Source: CAXMNX01 sp964194845 (GTDB lineage: Bacteria > Pseudomonadota > Alphaproteobacteria > Rhodobacterales > Rhodobacteraceae). From it: a stretch of 64,000 nucleotides of DNA. Location of the stretch: the NCBI GenBank assembly GCA_964194845.1, contig CAXMNX010000035.1:1-64000 (forward strand). Reading direction: 5' to 3'. The position numbers and the translations under genes were made by a program. Of this stretch, positions 43,151 to 53,096 are shown piece by piece. Below the pieces are notes generated by a model that was not told the origin of the DNA, made no database searches, and saw nothing but the letters and a program-made list of their open reading frames with translations. Positions within the stretch are counted from its first letter, which is position 1, and each line of letters starts with the position of its first letter.

Positions 43151-44023
43151 CTACTCGGTCAAGCGAAACTCGACGATCTGGGTTTCCTGAAAGCGGTTGT
43201 TGTTGTCGTCGGAAATCATGGTGAGATGCGTTACGCCCGCGCGATCAAGCCAGACTGACAGCCCTTCGAGGTTGTCATATTCGGCCATTGCGGGCTGCCA
43301 GATGACGATTCCCTTGGGATCATCCGCATTCATATCGAAAATGCGGATGCGGTTTTGAAATCCGACGAACCTGAAGGCACGTTCCAATAGGAAAAGGCGA
43401 TTATTGGTATCAATGTCAGCGCCCACAGGATTGAAACCTAATGTTCGGGGAATGTGAAAAACCGTGGTCCATGTGTCGCCGTCCAATCGCCAGACCGGGA
43501 AGCCCGGTGCGCCGGGTGGAATTGCTTCCGGGATTGCAATCAATCGCGCAGATACATCAACGGCCAATGCCTCGACGCCGCGGTTCGATGGCAACGTTAC
43601 CGCGTCCGCATTATCGGGAACGCGCGAAATCGCTGCGTCCCCGCGATAGATCAGAATGCGGTGATCGCGCTCGAACGAGATTGCGCGCTGCCCATCGGGC
43701 AAAAGCGCAAGACCCTCGCTATCAGCCAATTCCGTTTCACCTTTTTTGAAATACGCGATCCCGTCCATATCGGTTAGCGCGCCGACGGGGCGACGGGGAA
43801 CGGCGACGATCAAGCCTTGCTCGCGCTCAAATGTGCCGTCGTAAAGCTGCGCATTATCGCCGATCGCGACAAATGAATTGCCGCCATCTGCAACCTCGAT
43901 TGCCGACCAGCCGCCAAAGTAACTCTCGGGCCGATCCCAGACGAACGTGCCAAGGTGTTCAAGCTTCGGTTCGGCGATGGCTGGCGCAGCGGCCAGAACT
44001 ATTGCGACAAAACCTGCGCGCAT
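43151..44023 (-). CDS. Exported esterase-like phytase-domain protein
   Basis: 290 residues with a signal peptide (RAGFVAIVLAAAPAIA, then EPKL). The rest has a beta-propeller-like pattern: FGGWSAIEVADGGNSFVAIG, LTDMDGIAYFKKG, DSEGLALLPDG, NRGVEALAVD, DNLEGLSVW. This matches the 'esterase-like activity of phytase' domain. Substrate unknown. Its start lies within the end of mepA (25-base overlap), so it is in the same operon. Confidence 0.8.
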   Translation of the reverse strand: MRAGFVAIVLAAAPAIAEPKLEHLGTFVWDRPESYFGGWSAIEVADGGNSFVAIGDNAQLYDGTFEREQGLIVAVPRRPVGALTDMDGIAYFKKGETELADSEGLALLPDGQRAISFERDHRILIYRGDAAISRVPDNADAVTLPSNRGVEALAVDVSARLIAIPEAIPPGAPGFPVWRLDGDTWTTVFHIPRTLGFNPVGADIDTNNRLFLLERAFRFVGFQNRIRIFDMNADDPKGIVIWQPAMAEYDNLEGLSVWLDRAGVTHLTMISDDNNNRFQETQIVEFRLTE

Positions 44024-44862
44024 TGTTTAGGCAGATCGGCCAGCACATATTCGCGGCGCGGTTTCGGTTTCGGCGCGTTCGGGTCGTGCGGTGGTGGGTT
44101 CAGGATGTTGTGGACCCATTTCTGCGCCGCCTCGCACCCGTCGCCCGCTGGCGGCGGTGCCTGCTCGACGCAGCTTTTGGCGCCCCTCGGGCAATTCAGG
44201 CGAACATGGAAATGAAAGTGGTGACCCCACCATGGCCGGATTTTCCTCAGCCAGGCGCGATTGCCTTTCTCGTCTTTGCACATCTGCACCTTGGCGCCGG
44301 GAAAGACGAAAATGCGGGCAACGGATTTGTCCCTGGCGGCAGCTCTCAGGATCTGGTGGTGTGCTGGCGTCCAGTTGCCATTGACGTATGCGCCGTTTGC
44401 GCGACGGGTGGATATTGAAGAAAGGTTTTCGCGCGCGTTGCGGGACAGCTTCAGGTTCTTGGGCGGCAGCATCCAGATGTCGGTATCCAGACCCAACTGA
44501 TGCGACCTGTGCCCGCTCAGCATCGGCCCACCGCGTGGTTGCGAGATGTCGCCAATATATAACCCGCGCCAACCAGGTTGCTTTGCGGCGAATTTTGACA
44601 ACCTGCCGATAAACTTGACGGTATCGGGATGCCCCCAGTTCCGATTGCGGCTAAGCCGCATCGCCTGCCAGGTCGGGCCGGTTTCGGCAAGCTGCTCGGC
44701 ACCTGCCAGACACCCCTTGGCATAACCTCCATAGGCCGCCGAATTTTGCCGGGACGCGACATGTTCGGCACCGAATAGTTCTTTTGCCAGTGGTTCTGCC
44801 GATGCGCCGCCGACGGCGAAAAATAGTGCCGTCACGACGATTGCGGCGCGCGTTCTGCCCAT
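43999..44862 (-). CDS. mepA: Penicillin-insensitive murein endopeptidase
   Basis: 287 residues from ATG 44862 with a signal peptide (TRAAIVVTALFFAVGGASA). LAS-family metal site: GHRSHQLGLDTDIWM (His and Asp ligands) and WWGHHFHFHVRLNCP (second His set). Paired cysteines are placed as in MepA. It cleaves peptide crosslinks in the periplasm. Its start overlaps the UMF1 transporter stop by 31 bases. Confidence 0.92.
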   Translation of the reverse strand: MGRTRAAIVVTALFFAVGGASAEPLAKELFGAEHVASRQNSAAYGGYAKGCLAGAEQLAETGPTWQAMRLSRNRNWGHPDTVKFIGRLSKFAAKQPGWRGLYIGDISQPRGGPMLSGHRSHQLGLDTDIWMLPPKNLKLSRNARENLSSISTRRANGAYVNGNWTPAHHQILRAAARDKSVARIFVFPGAKVQMCKDEKGNRAWLRKIRPWWGHHFHFHVRLNCPRGAKSCVEQAPPPAGDGCEAAQKWVHNILNPPPHDPNAPKPKPRREYVLADLPKQCAQVLSQ

Positions 44863-46229
44863 TGATCTGCCCGATCTCCGTTCGCCTTCACCCAGCGTAG
44901 CAGAATGAGGCCGGATAGGAAGAGCACGATAAGCGGCGCGACGCCCAGACGGGCGTTTCCAGTAGCCGCCGTGACGATGCCGATCAAGGCAGGGGCGAGG
45001 AAGGCTGTTGCACGCCCTGATAGCCCGTAAAGGCCGAAACTTTCCGTTACAGCCTCTGGTTCGGCGTGGCGGACCATCAACGACCGGCTGGCCGCCTGAA
45101 GGACGCCGCCAAGGCCACCAATCAACATTCCGCACCCGAAGAAAACGGTGTCAGGTAGCGTCGAGCCATCTGTCAGGGCGATACCAAAGAAGCTTTCGCG
45201 GCTCATGTTGACGATAGTGAAACAGACCGCCATCAGACCCAGGACTGAGACGATGATCACCGGCTTTGGGCCGAAGCGTTTGTCGAACCCACCGCCGACC
45301 CACGAAAAAATCGCTGCCGCCAGTCCGCTGACAATGCCGAATATTCCGATCTGGGTAATCTCCCAGTTCAGCACCAACACCGCATAGACGCCGCCAAAGC
45401 TGTAAAGGCCGTTTAGCGCGTCACGATACAACATCGACGATCCAAGATAGGCGGCCAGGCTTTGCCGGACCTTGAGTTCGCGGATGGATCCGGCGAGGCT
45501 TACCAAAGCTGCCGAAATTGAATGGCGTTTGCGCTCGCTCCGAGTTTCGCGGACCCAAAGAAAATAGGGAACCATAAAGACCAAAAACCAGATCGCCGTG
45601 AAGGGGCCGGCGGCGCGCGTGCCTTCGCGGGCAGCGGGGTCTAACCCGAATATCGGGTCGAGCCCCGCCAGCGTTTTACCGTTTGCCTGTTCGGCAAAAA
45701 GCGCCAGTAGTATCGCCAGCGCAATAAGCCCGCCGACATAGCCAATTGCGAAACCCGAGCCTGAGATCTGGCCGATATCTTCGGGCGTCCCCAAGCTTGG
45801 CAACTGGGCGTTTGTGAATATCAGTGCATATTCAGCACCGATAAATCCGACGCCAAATAACACAAGTGCCCACCACAAATTCGACCCATCGGGGTTGGTC
45901 CACCAAAGCCCGGATGCACCGACGACGAACATGGCCGAAAACGCGACGATCCACGGCATCCGCCGCCCGGCGGTGTCTGCCAATGCGCCCATGATCGGGC
46001 CGCCAAAGCCGACAATCAGCCCGATAATCGTCAGGCAAAGCGACCAGAGCGATTGCGCGCGGGCGTCGGCGGCTTGTTCTTCAAGGCCCGAACCCATGAA
46101 GTAAGCGGCTGCAATGGTCGCAAAGAACGGTCCGAAAATGAACGTCAGCAAAACTGTATGATAAGGCTGGCTGGCCCAGTCGAAGAAATACCATCCCCAG
46201 ATGCGCTTTTTGAGGCTCGGTTCAGCCAT
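44832..46229 (-). CDS. UMF1-family MFS transporter (Atg22-like)
   Basis: 465 residues from ATG 46229 (ggggaaaaa upstream). The start KKRIWGWYFFDWASQPYHTV and the motif GALADTAGRRMPWI are typical of the UMF1/Atg22-like group; about 12 helices follow. Substrate unknown; some relatives export amino acids. Confidence 0.88.
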   Translation of the reverse strand: MAEPSLKKRIWGWYFFDWASQPYHTVLLTFIFGPFFATIAAAYFMGSGLEEQAADARAQSLWSLCLTIIGLIVGFGGPIMGALADTAGRRMPWIVAFSAMFVVGASGLWWTNPDGSNLWWALVLFGVGFIGAEYALIFTNAQLPSLGTPEDIGQISGSGFAIGYVGGLIALAILLALFAEQANGKTLAGLDPIFGLDPAAREGTRAAGPFTAIWFLVFMVPYFLWVRETRSERKRHSISAALVSLAGSIRELKVRQSLAAYLGSSMLYRDALNGLYSFGGVYAVLVLNWEITQIGIFGIVSGLAAAIFSWVGGGFDKRFGPKPVIIVSVLGLMAVCFTIVNMSRESFFGIALTDGSTLPDTVFFGCGMLIGGLGGVLQAASRSLMVRHAEPEAVTESFGLYGLSGRATAFLAPALIGIVTAATGNARLGVAPLIVLFLSGLILLRWVKANGDRADQWAERAPQSS

Positions 46230-46289
46230 TTGTCGTTTTTCCCCGCTCGATGCCGCCAATAAGACCGGCTCGCACTTACTCTGCAATAC

Positions 46290-46838
46290 TCAGTTGTCGT
46301 AGACAGGGCCGATCTCAGGTGGCCATGGGCGGCTGTCGTCTGCCGCCATCCATGCCTTGACCCAGTCCGGCAGACCGGGCTGATCGACCCCCATCCCCAT
46401 CGTCTCAAGAAACGCCCTTGGCGACACTGTGCCAGACTTGTCGCGGATCGCCGCCCTGAGTAGCATCTGGTTCATGCACGTATCACCCTGCCACATGGTC
46501 TGGTCGACATAGAAAAACCGCTCGCCATAGCCCAACATTCGGGTCTGCATCCGGTACTTCTGAAAGATCGGCACGCGCTTGCGATACCTGACCGACACGC
46601 CCGCCACCGCAAGCGTCAGCCCGCCGCGCAGGAACGGACGGATCAGACCAAGTCGCACCGTCATCTGCCAGCGCCCCAGCTCGAACAGCGTCAGGATGCG
46701 ACCATTGTTCAACTCGCCGAACATGTCGGTGTCCCAGGGCCATGCGCGGTGGTGCGAGACGTGGGTGCCGTAAAGCTCCATCGGCGGCTGCGAGCGCGCC
46801 TTCACCATGACGTAAGCGGCGCGGATATAGGGATACAT
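46290..46838 (-). CDS. Hot-dog-fold thioesterase (THEM6/4HBT-like)
   Basis: 182 residues from ATG 46838, with aaggag upstream. Hot-dog marks: WPWDTDMFGELNNGRILTLF (catalytic Asp/Asn region), VAGVSVRYRKRVPIFQKYRM and FFYVDQTMWQGDTCMNQMLL. Probably an acyl-CoA thioesterase; substrate unknown. Confidence 0.8.
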   Translation of the reverse strand: MYPYIRAAYVMVKARSQPPMELYGTHVSHHRAWPWDTDMFGELNNGRILTLFELGRWQMTVRLGLIRPFLRGGLTLAVAGVSVRYRKRVPIFQKYRMQTRMLGYGERFFYVDQTMWQGDTCMNQMLLRAAIRDKSGTVSPRAFLETMGMGVDQPGLPDWVKAWMAADDSRPWPPEIGPVYDN

Positions 46839-46966
46839 CACATGCTCCTTCGCGGTTCGGGATATAGAACCGGCGAGATGCGTCAATCAAAACGCAACGG
46901 AAACGTGGGCTTGTCAGGCTGCGATGCGCACCTTAGTTGGAATGCGACGCAAATACGGACGGGCTC

Positions 46967-47263
46967 ATGTGCACATTGTTGAAAATTCTGTCGTTGCTGC
47001 TGGATGTGGCGTTTTTCATTATGATCGTTCACATCATCATGAGCTGGCTGATCAACTTTCAGGTGCTGAACCTTCGACAACAGCTGGTTGCGTCGATCTG
47101 GGACGGTCTCACGCGATTGCTGGAACCGGTTTACCGGCCAATCCGGCGGTATATGCCAAAAACCGGCGCGCTGGATCTGGCGCCACTGGTGCTGTTTATC
47201 GGCGTCATCATCCTTCGGGATATCGTCATCGTCGATGTCGCGCGATCAGTCTGCTTTCGCTAA
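46967..47263 (+). CDS. YggT-family membrane protein
   Basis: 98 residues, two hydrophobic segments (LLLDVAFFIMIVHIIMSWLI and LAPLVLFIGVIILRDIVIV) separated by the typical RLLEPVYRPIRRYMPKTGALD. YggT proteins are linked to osmotic tolerance and cell division placement. recQ begins 82 bases later, after an SOS box. Confidence 0.88.
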   Translation: MCTLLKILSLLLDVAFFIMIVHIIMSWLINFQVLNLRQQLVASIWDGLTRLLEPVYRPIRRYMPKTGALDLAPLVLFIGVIILRDIVIVDVARSVCFR

Positions 47264-47278
47264 ATCGTAAGGCGGCTT

Positions 47279-47293
47279 GTTCACGACCTGTTC
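47279..47293 (+). promoter_or_regulatory. LexA (SOS) box upstream of recQ
   Basis: GTTCACGACCTGTTC is an exact GTTC-N7-GTTC, the direct-repeat LexA box defined in Rhodobacter and other alphaproteobacteria. It ends 52 bases before the recQ ATG. Confidence 0.8.
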
Positions 47294-47345
47294 ACGTGAC
47301 AGGGTATAGGCAACAAGAGCAGTTGATATAAATTCGAGGCAGTTT

Positions 47346-49397
47346 ATGGACGGGTCGTCACCGACCGCCCTGAGTATTCTTTCCGAAGTCTTTGGCTTTG
47401 CGTCGTTCCGTCCAATGCAGGCGGATATTGTGGGCGCTGTTGCCGGTGGCGAGGATGTCCTTGCGATACTGCCGACGGGCGGCGGCAAGTCGTTGTGTTT
47501 TCAGCTTCCCGCACTTCTGCGCCCGGGTCTGACCGTCGTTATTTCCCCCTTGATTGCGCTGATGCGCGACCAGGTTCGCGCGCTTCGCGAGGCGGGCGTT
47601 GTGGCGGGCGCTTTGACCTCGGGGAATACCGAGGATGAGACGGCCGCCGTTTTCGACGCGCTTCGCCGCGGCGAGCTTAAGCTTCTTTACATGGCCCCGG
47701 AACGATTGGCGTCCGCTGGCACGGACCGGATGCTGGCAGAGGCGGGTGTTACGCTTCTGGCGGTGGACGAGGCGCATTGCGTCAGCCAGTGGGGTCATGA
47801 TTTCCGGCCGGATTACCTGCGGATCGGCGCGCTGCGTCGTGCTTTGGACGTTCCATTGGCGGCTTTCACCGCGACCGCGGATGCTGAAACCCGGGACGAG
47901 ATTGTCTCGCGGCTGTTTGGCGACACCAACGCCCGGATATTTTTGGGCGGGTTTGACCGGCCGAATATCCACCTCGCTTTTGCGGCCAAGGACAAGCCCC
48001 GTCAGCAGATCCTGAACTTTGCCGCCGCCCGCAAAGGCCAGTCCGGCATTGTGTATTGCGGTACCCGCGCCAAGACAGAAACGCTGGCCAAGGCGTTGCG
48101 CGAGGCGGGACAAATTGCTGTCGCTTATCACGGTGGGATGGAGGCAGATTATCGCCGCGAGGCCGAGCGGCGTTTTCAGACCGAGGATGGTTTGATCGTG
48201 GTTGCCACAATCGCTTTCGGAATGGGAATCGACAAGCCGGATATCCGGTGGGTGGCGCACGCCGACCTGCCCAAGTCGATCGAGGCCTATTATCAGGAAA
48301 TAGGTCGTGCCGGCCGCGATTGTGCCCCGGCGGAAACGCTGACGCTTTTCGGTGCCGACGATATTCGTTTTCGCCGGATGCAGATCGACGAGGGGCTGGC
48401 ACCACCCGAACGCCGGATGGCCGATCATGGGCGGCTGAATGCGCTTTTGGGGCTGGCAGAGGCGCAGATCTGTCGGCGGACAAATCTTCTGGACTACTTT
48501 GGCGAGGTTCGCGAGGCCTGCGGTGGCTGCGATCTTTGCGACAACCCGCCCGAAACATTCGACGGCACCGAAGCGGTGCAAAAGGCGCTGTCGGCGATAT
48601 TGCGCACCGGCGAATACTTTGGTGCGGGGCATTTGATCGACGTTTTAACGGGAACGCTGACGGACAAGGTTCGCGCCAGAGGGCACGATGGTCTTCCGAC
48701 ATTCGGTGTGGGAAGCGACACTGACCGGCGGCAATGGACAGCCATATTCCGGCAGATGATGGGGCACGATCTGGTGCGGCCTGACCCGGAAAGGCACGGC
48801 GCGCTCAGGCTGATGGACGCCGCCCGTCCGATCCTGCGCGGCGAAGAAAATATCACGCTTCGCAAAGATACATTTGCCGAGGTCAAGCGTCGGCCTGCGG
48901 CCAAAACGCTGGTTTCGGAAGAAAACGCGCCGCTCTTGTCGGCGCTGAAGGCGAAACGCCGTGCGCTTGCCGAAGCGGCGCGAGCGCCTGCCTATGTGAT
49001 ATTCCCTGACCGAACGCTGATCGAGATGGCCGAGAAACGGCCAGCGACGCTGGATGCCATGGCCGGTATCAGCGGTGTCGGTGCCAAGAAGCTCGACCGC
49101 TATGGCGCGACGTTTCTGGAAGTGATCACGGGCGAGGCCGAAACGCCCGCGCATCCGGCGCGCCGGAAACTGGCGGGGCGTGCGTCTGGCACAATTTATG
49201 ACCGCCTTCTTGCGACCCAGGCCGAACTGGTCCGTGGGGCAGACGGAACCGGCAAGCCGATGAGTTGCTCGGCGTCGCTTCTGGCGAATGTTGCGGCACT
49301 TGGTGTCGGCGGTGCCGACCAGATTGACCGGCTATTGGGCGATCGGTTGTCGAAACGGTTTGGTCCGGCTTTCGTCGAAATATTGAGCGACGCCTAA
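47346..49397 (+). CDS. recQ: ATP-dependent DNA helicase RecQ
   Basis: 683 residues: Walker A LPTGGGKSLCFQLPAL, DEAH box AVDEAHCVSQWGHDFRPDYL, motif VI region YYQEIGRAGRDCAPAE, zinc cysteines in CRRTNLLDYFGE followed by ACGGCDLCDN, the RQC winged helix, and an HRDC domain (FPDRTLIEMAEKRPATLDAM). A C-terminal extension of about 80 residues follows HRDC. An SOS box upstream suggests induction by DNA damage. Confidence 0.95.
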   Translation: MDGSSPTALSILSEVFGFASFRPMQADIVGAVAGGEDVLAILPTGGGKSLCFQLPALLRPGLTVVISPLIALMRDQVRALREAGVVAGALTSGNTEDETAAVFDALRRGELKLLYMAPERLASAGTDRMLAEAGVTLLAVDEAHCVSQWGHDFRPDYLRIGALRRALDVPLAAFTATADAETRDEIVSRLFGDTNARIFLGGFDRPNIHLAFAAKDKPRQQILNFAAARKGQSGIVYCGTRAKTETLAKALREAGQIAVAYHGGMEADYRREAERRFQTEDGLIVVATIAFGMGIDKPDIRWVAHADLPKSIEAYYQEIGRAGRDCAPAETLTLFGADDIRFRRMQIDEGLAPPERRMADHGRLNALLGLAEAQICRRTNLLDYFGEVREACGGCDLCDNPPETFDGTEAVQKALSAILRTGEYFGAGHLIDVLTGTLTDKVRARGHDGLPTFGVGSDTDRRQWTAIFRQMMGHDLVRPDPERHGALRLMDAARPILRGEENITLRKDTFAEVKRRPAAKTLVSEENAPLLSALKAKRRALAEAARAPAYVIFPDRTLIEMAEKRPATLDAMAGISGVGAKKLDRYGATFLEVITGEAETPAHPARRKLAGRASGTIYDRLLATQAELVRGADGTGKPMSCSASLLANVAALGVGGADQIDRLLGDRLSKRFGPAFVEILSDA

Positions 49398-49413
49398 GGC
49401 TGTCTGTCGAAGA

Positions 49414-51828
49414 TTATTCCGCAGCCGTCGCGCGCATCTGGACGGCGCTGTCAGCGGCGTCGGTTTCTTGCTCATCATCAGGCGCAGGCAGTGCCGGGAT
49501 CGCATCCAGCGGCTGTGCGTTCACAATGTGATCAATAAGCTGCTGCTTTTTCAAAGGCTTGGTAAGATAAAAATCGACGCCCGCTTCCAGAATTTCGTCG
49601 GCATCGCCGTCCATCGCATGGGCTGTGATCGCGATGATCGGGCAGGGCGTCAGGTTATCTTCCACCTCCAACGCGCGGATACGCCGCGTTGCCTCTTTAC
49701 CATCCATTTTGGGCATCGAGATGTCGGTGAAGAAGATATCCGGTCGCGCGCCAGCAAACATCTCGATCGCCTCAATCCCGTTCAGGGCGAAGACCAGATC
49801 AATATCGAGGTCCTTCAGCATTTTTTCGAAGACGAAACGGTTCGTGCGGTTATCCTCGGCGGCCAGAACGCGCATCCGGCGGCGACCTTCGGGCGGTGCG
49901 ACCGGCAGACGGATACATGCAGGCGCGGATTGGTTGCTTTCGCCTGCGAATTCATCCACGTCGGGTTCGGGCACTTCGGGGGCGTCGCTTTCGATATCCG
50001 CGCCTTCGACGTCGTGTTCAAGCGGCGCGGGCATATCCGGCGCAGCATGTTCTTCGATCAACGGTTCGGGCGTTAATTCGGCGCGGACCGGCGGTGCCAG
50101 CGCGTTCAGATAGTCCATCATCGCGGCGCGCAACACGGGGCGCTGCAACAATTGGTCAAAGGCCATGTCGCCGGCCGGCACTTTTGTCGGTCCGCTGACC
50201 AACAGAAATACACCTGCAGGCTTGAATTGCTCGCGAAGCGCGCGCGCCGCCACGGAAGCATCGCCATCTGTGGCCCCATGGCCCAGAAACACGATATCGC
50301 GTTCAGACGGGCGTTCGGCAGCAATCTCGTCGAACTGAGCAACGGTCGACGTTTTCAATCCGATCAGCCCAAGTTGCTTCAGAAGAACGGTGCGGTTCAT
50401 GCCGTCATCATCCAGGACAATCGCGCGATCCATCCAGCCTGGCGCGGTGATGTCTTCGGATTCCACATCCGCGACCGCCTCAAGCGGCAGGAAAAACCCA
50501 AATCCCGAACCTTCGCCTTCGCGCGAATCGACCCAGACATCGCCGCCCATAGCGGAGACCAAACGTCGCGTGATCGCGAGGCCAAGTCCGGTGCCGTCGT
50601 GGGCGCGGTCCTGATCGTTCTCGACCTGCTGGAACTCCTGAAAAATCGCTTCCAGTTTTTCTTCCGGGATGCCGATGCCGGTATCTTCGACCGTGACGTG
50701 AACGCGGTATTCCAAACCACGTTCACCCGGCAGGCCGACAACGCGGACCAGGATATGGCCTTCTTCGGTAAACTTGATTGCATTGCCGATAAGGTTGGTC
50801 AGCACTTGCCTGACGCGACCGGCGTCGCCGACATACGACGTCGGCATGAAAAGATCGTAATCCACCGCAATTTGCAGGTCTTTGTCCTGGGCACCGGGCC
50901 TGAGCAGCGTGACAACGTCATGAATTCAGCGCTCAAGATCGAAGGGCAGCGACTTGAAGCTGATCTTGTCAGCCTCGATCTTTGAATAATCCAACACATC
51001 GTTGATGATAACCAAAAGCGCCTCGCCCGACGAACGGATGGTTTCAGCATAGGCGCGCTGTTCTTCGTCGAGCTGCGTCCCGGCAAGCATCTCGGCCATG
51101 GCCACGACACCGTTCATGGGCGTCCGAATTTCATGGCTCATGTTGGCAAGAAAAGCCGATTTGGCGCGATTGGCGGCCTCGGCCCGCACGCGGGCTTCGC
51201 GTAGCTGGTCTTCGCGAATTGTCTGTTCGGTGATGTTCAGCGCCAGCGTGACAAGATCGCCATCGCGGGTGCGGCGATCAATCAGTTGTACGTATTGACC
51301 GTTCCAAAGTTTCAGGACCGCATGTTCGATCCGATCCGTGTGCAACCGGCTAAGCATCTTTTCCTGCCATTCGTGCGACCGAAACTCACCGGTATCGACA
51401 ATTCCCTCGTCGGCGAAAAGTTCAAAGAGCGTGGCCAGTTCGATGCAGGGGCGGACCATTTCCAGCCCATCGAACAGGCTGAGATAGGATCGGTTGGCGG
51501 CGATCAGGATGTTATCGGGGCCGAATACGGCGAACCCGTCACGAATGGTTTCAAGCGAATCCCAAAGTCGGCGTTCGGCAATGACCATCGCGCTTTCGGC
51601 GCGCTCTAGGTCTTCGCGCACGTGGCTGACTTCGGATTTCAGGCTTTCGGCTTCGGTTTTGACCCGCCCCATTTCCTGGCGGCTGGAAACTATTTCAGTC
51701 GAAAGACTTCGCGCGTGACTGGCGAGGCGCCTGTTGGCCTCGCTCAGCTCGTTTTTCATCTGATCAAGCAACCTTTCGGCCGCAAGCCGCGCGCGCCGTT
51801 CAGAGGCAAGATCGTCGGCGAATTCCAT
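49414..51828 (-). pseudogene. Soluble hybrid histidine kinase split by an in-frame TGA
   Basis: From ATG 51828: coiled coil (about 10-85), PAS domain (about 85-200), HisKA with His232 in FLANMSHEIRTPMNGV, then TGA as codon 301 (plus-strand 50926-50928). The frame continues unbroken with HATPase (VRQVLTNLIGNAIKFTEEG, EDTGIGIPEE, GTGLGLAITR), a degenerate receiver lacking the phospho-Asp, an acidic linker, and a full receiver (AAEDNRTNR, Asp in FFTDISMPKMDG, Lys in YLTKPL) to 49414. No membrane helix. A stop between HisKA and the ATPase should abolish kinase activity unless read through. Confidence 0.82.
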
Positions 51829-51920
51829 GCCCAACTCCGTCGCCCATGGCCCAAAGACCAACGACGACGGTTATGAGGCCGATTTGGTAAACAAGCTGTT
51901 AACCTGTCTCAACAAAGGGT

Positions 51921-53096
51921 TCATGTGCGTTCAATGGCAAGCGCGATGCCCTGCCCGCCACCGATGCACATGGTGATCAGTGCCTTTGCCCCGCCGGTGC
52001 GTTCCAGCTCGTAAAGTGCTTTGATGGTCAGTATCGCGCCCGTGGCGCCCACCGGATGGCCAAGCGCGATCGCGCCGCCGTTTGGGTTTACCTTGTGCGC
52101 GTTCAGCCCAAGGGCCCTGTTCACGGCAAGTGCCTGCGCGGCGAAGGCTTCATTCGATTCGATGACATCGAAATCCTCGACCGCCAATCCGGTGCGTTCG
52201 AGCAGGTTCCTGACGGCCGGAACCGGCCCTATCCCCATCACATCGGGTCGCACGCCTGCGTGGGCATACCCAAGAACCCTGGCGCGCGGCTTGAGGTCCG
52301 CGGAGGCTGCGGCGTCCGCGCTTGCCAGAACCAAAGCAGCGGCACCATCATTGATGCCGCTGGCGTTTCCGGCGGTCACGCTGCCGTCTTTCTGAAAGGC
52401 TGGCCGCAGCCCGGCCAAAGCCTCGGCGGTGGTTGGTTTTGGATGCTCGTCGGTATCGAACGCTACCGTTTCGCGCCGCCGTTTGACCTCGACAGGCACG
52501 ATCTGGTCTTTGAACCGGCCCTCGGTGATGGCGGCCGCAGCGCGGGCCTGGCTTTCAAGGGCAAAAGCATCTTGCGCGGCGCGGTCAATACTGTGCTCTG
52601 CGGCCACATTTTCAGCCGTGACACCCATGTGCCCGGTGCCAAACGGGCAGCTAAGCGCACCGATCATCACATCCATCGCACCTGTGTCGCCCATTTTCTG
52701 ACCCCAGCGCGCGGCTGGGAGAATATGCGGTGACCGGCTCATACATTCGGCACCGCCCGCCAGCCCGAAATCTGCGTCGCCCAACATCAGTGACTGAATA
52801 ACCGAAACCAAGGCCTGCGCCCCGGAACCACAAAGCCGGTTAACATTCATCGCGGGCGTGGTCTCGGGGATGCCCGCATCCATCGCTGCGACGCGGCTTA
52901 GATACATATCGCGCGGTTCGGTATTGATGACGTGGCCGAAGGCGACGGTGCCGATCTGGGCGGCGTCAACCCCGGCCCGTTTGATCGCCGCTTTTGCCGC
53001 AACCGCTGCCAGCGTAATCGGCGGCGTACCGGCAAGCGACCCGCCGAATGTGCCGATTGCGGTTCTTGCGCCGGATAGAATGACTATTTCCGTCAC
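51921..53096 (-). CDS. Acetyl-CoA C-acyltransferase (thiolase)
   Basis: 391 residues: nucleophilic Cys in NRLCGSGAQALVS, NEAFAAQALAVNR, the His in NPNGGAIALGHPVGATGA and the second Cys in ALITMCIGGGQG. Normal biosynthetic-thiolase length, so acetoacetyl-CoA formation (PhaA/AtoB-like) or beta-ketothiolysis. It overlaps the upstream MarR gene by four bases. Confidence 0.92.
   Translation of the reverse strand: MTEIVILSGARTAIGTFGGSLAGTPPITLAAVAAKAAIKRAGVDAAQIGTVAFGHVINTEPRDMYLSRVAAMDAGIPETTPAMNVNRLCGSGAQALVSVIQSLMLGDADFGLAGGAECMSRSPHILPAARWGQKMGDTGAMDVMIGALSCPFGTGHMGVTAENVAAEHSIDRAAQDAFALESQARAAAAITEGRFKDQIVPVEVKRRRETVAFDTDEHPKPTTAEALAGLRPAFQKDGSVTAGNASGINDGAAALVLASADAAASADLKPRARVLGYAHAGVRPDVMGIGPVPAVRNLLERTGLAVEDFDVIESNEAFAAQALAVNRALGLNAHKVNPNGGAIALGHPVGATGAILTIKALYELERTGGAKALITMCIGGGQGIALAIERT

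Noticed and set aside
50152..50985. 277-codon plus-strand frame across the hybrid kinase
   Set aside because: Antisense to the HATPase and receiver domains, which are clearly the real coding sequence despite the TGA.
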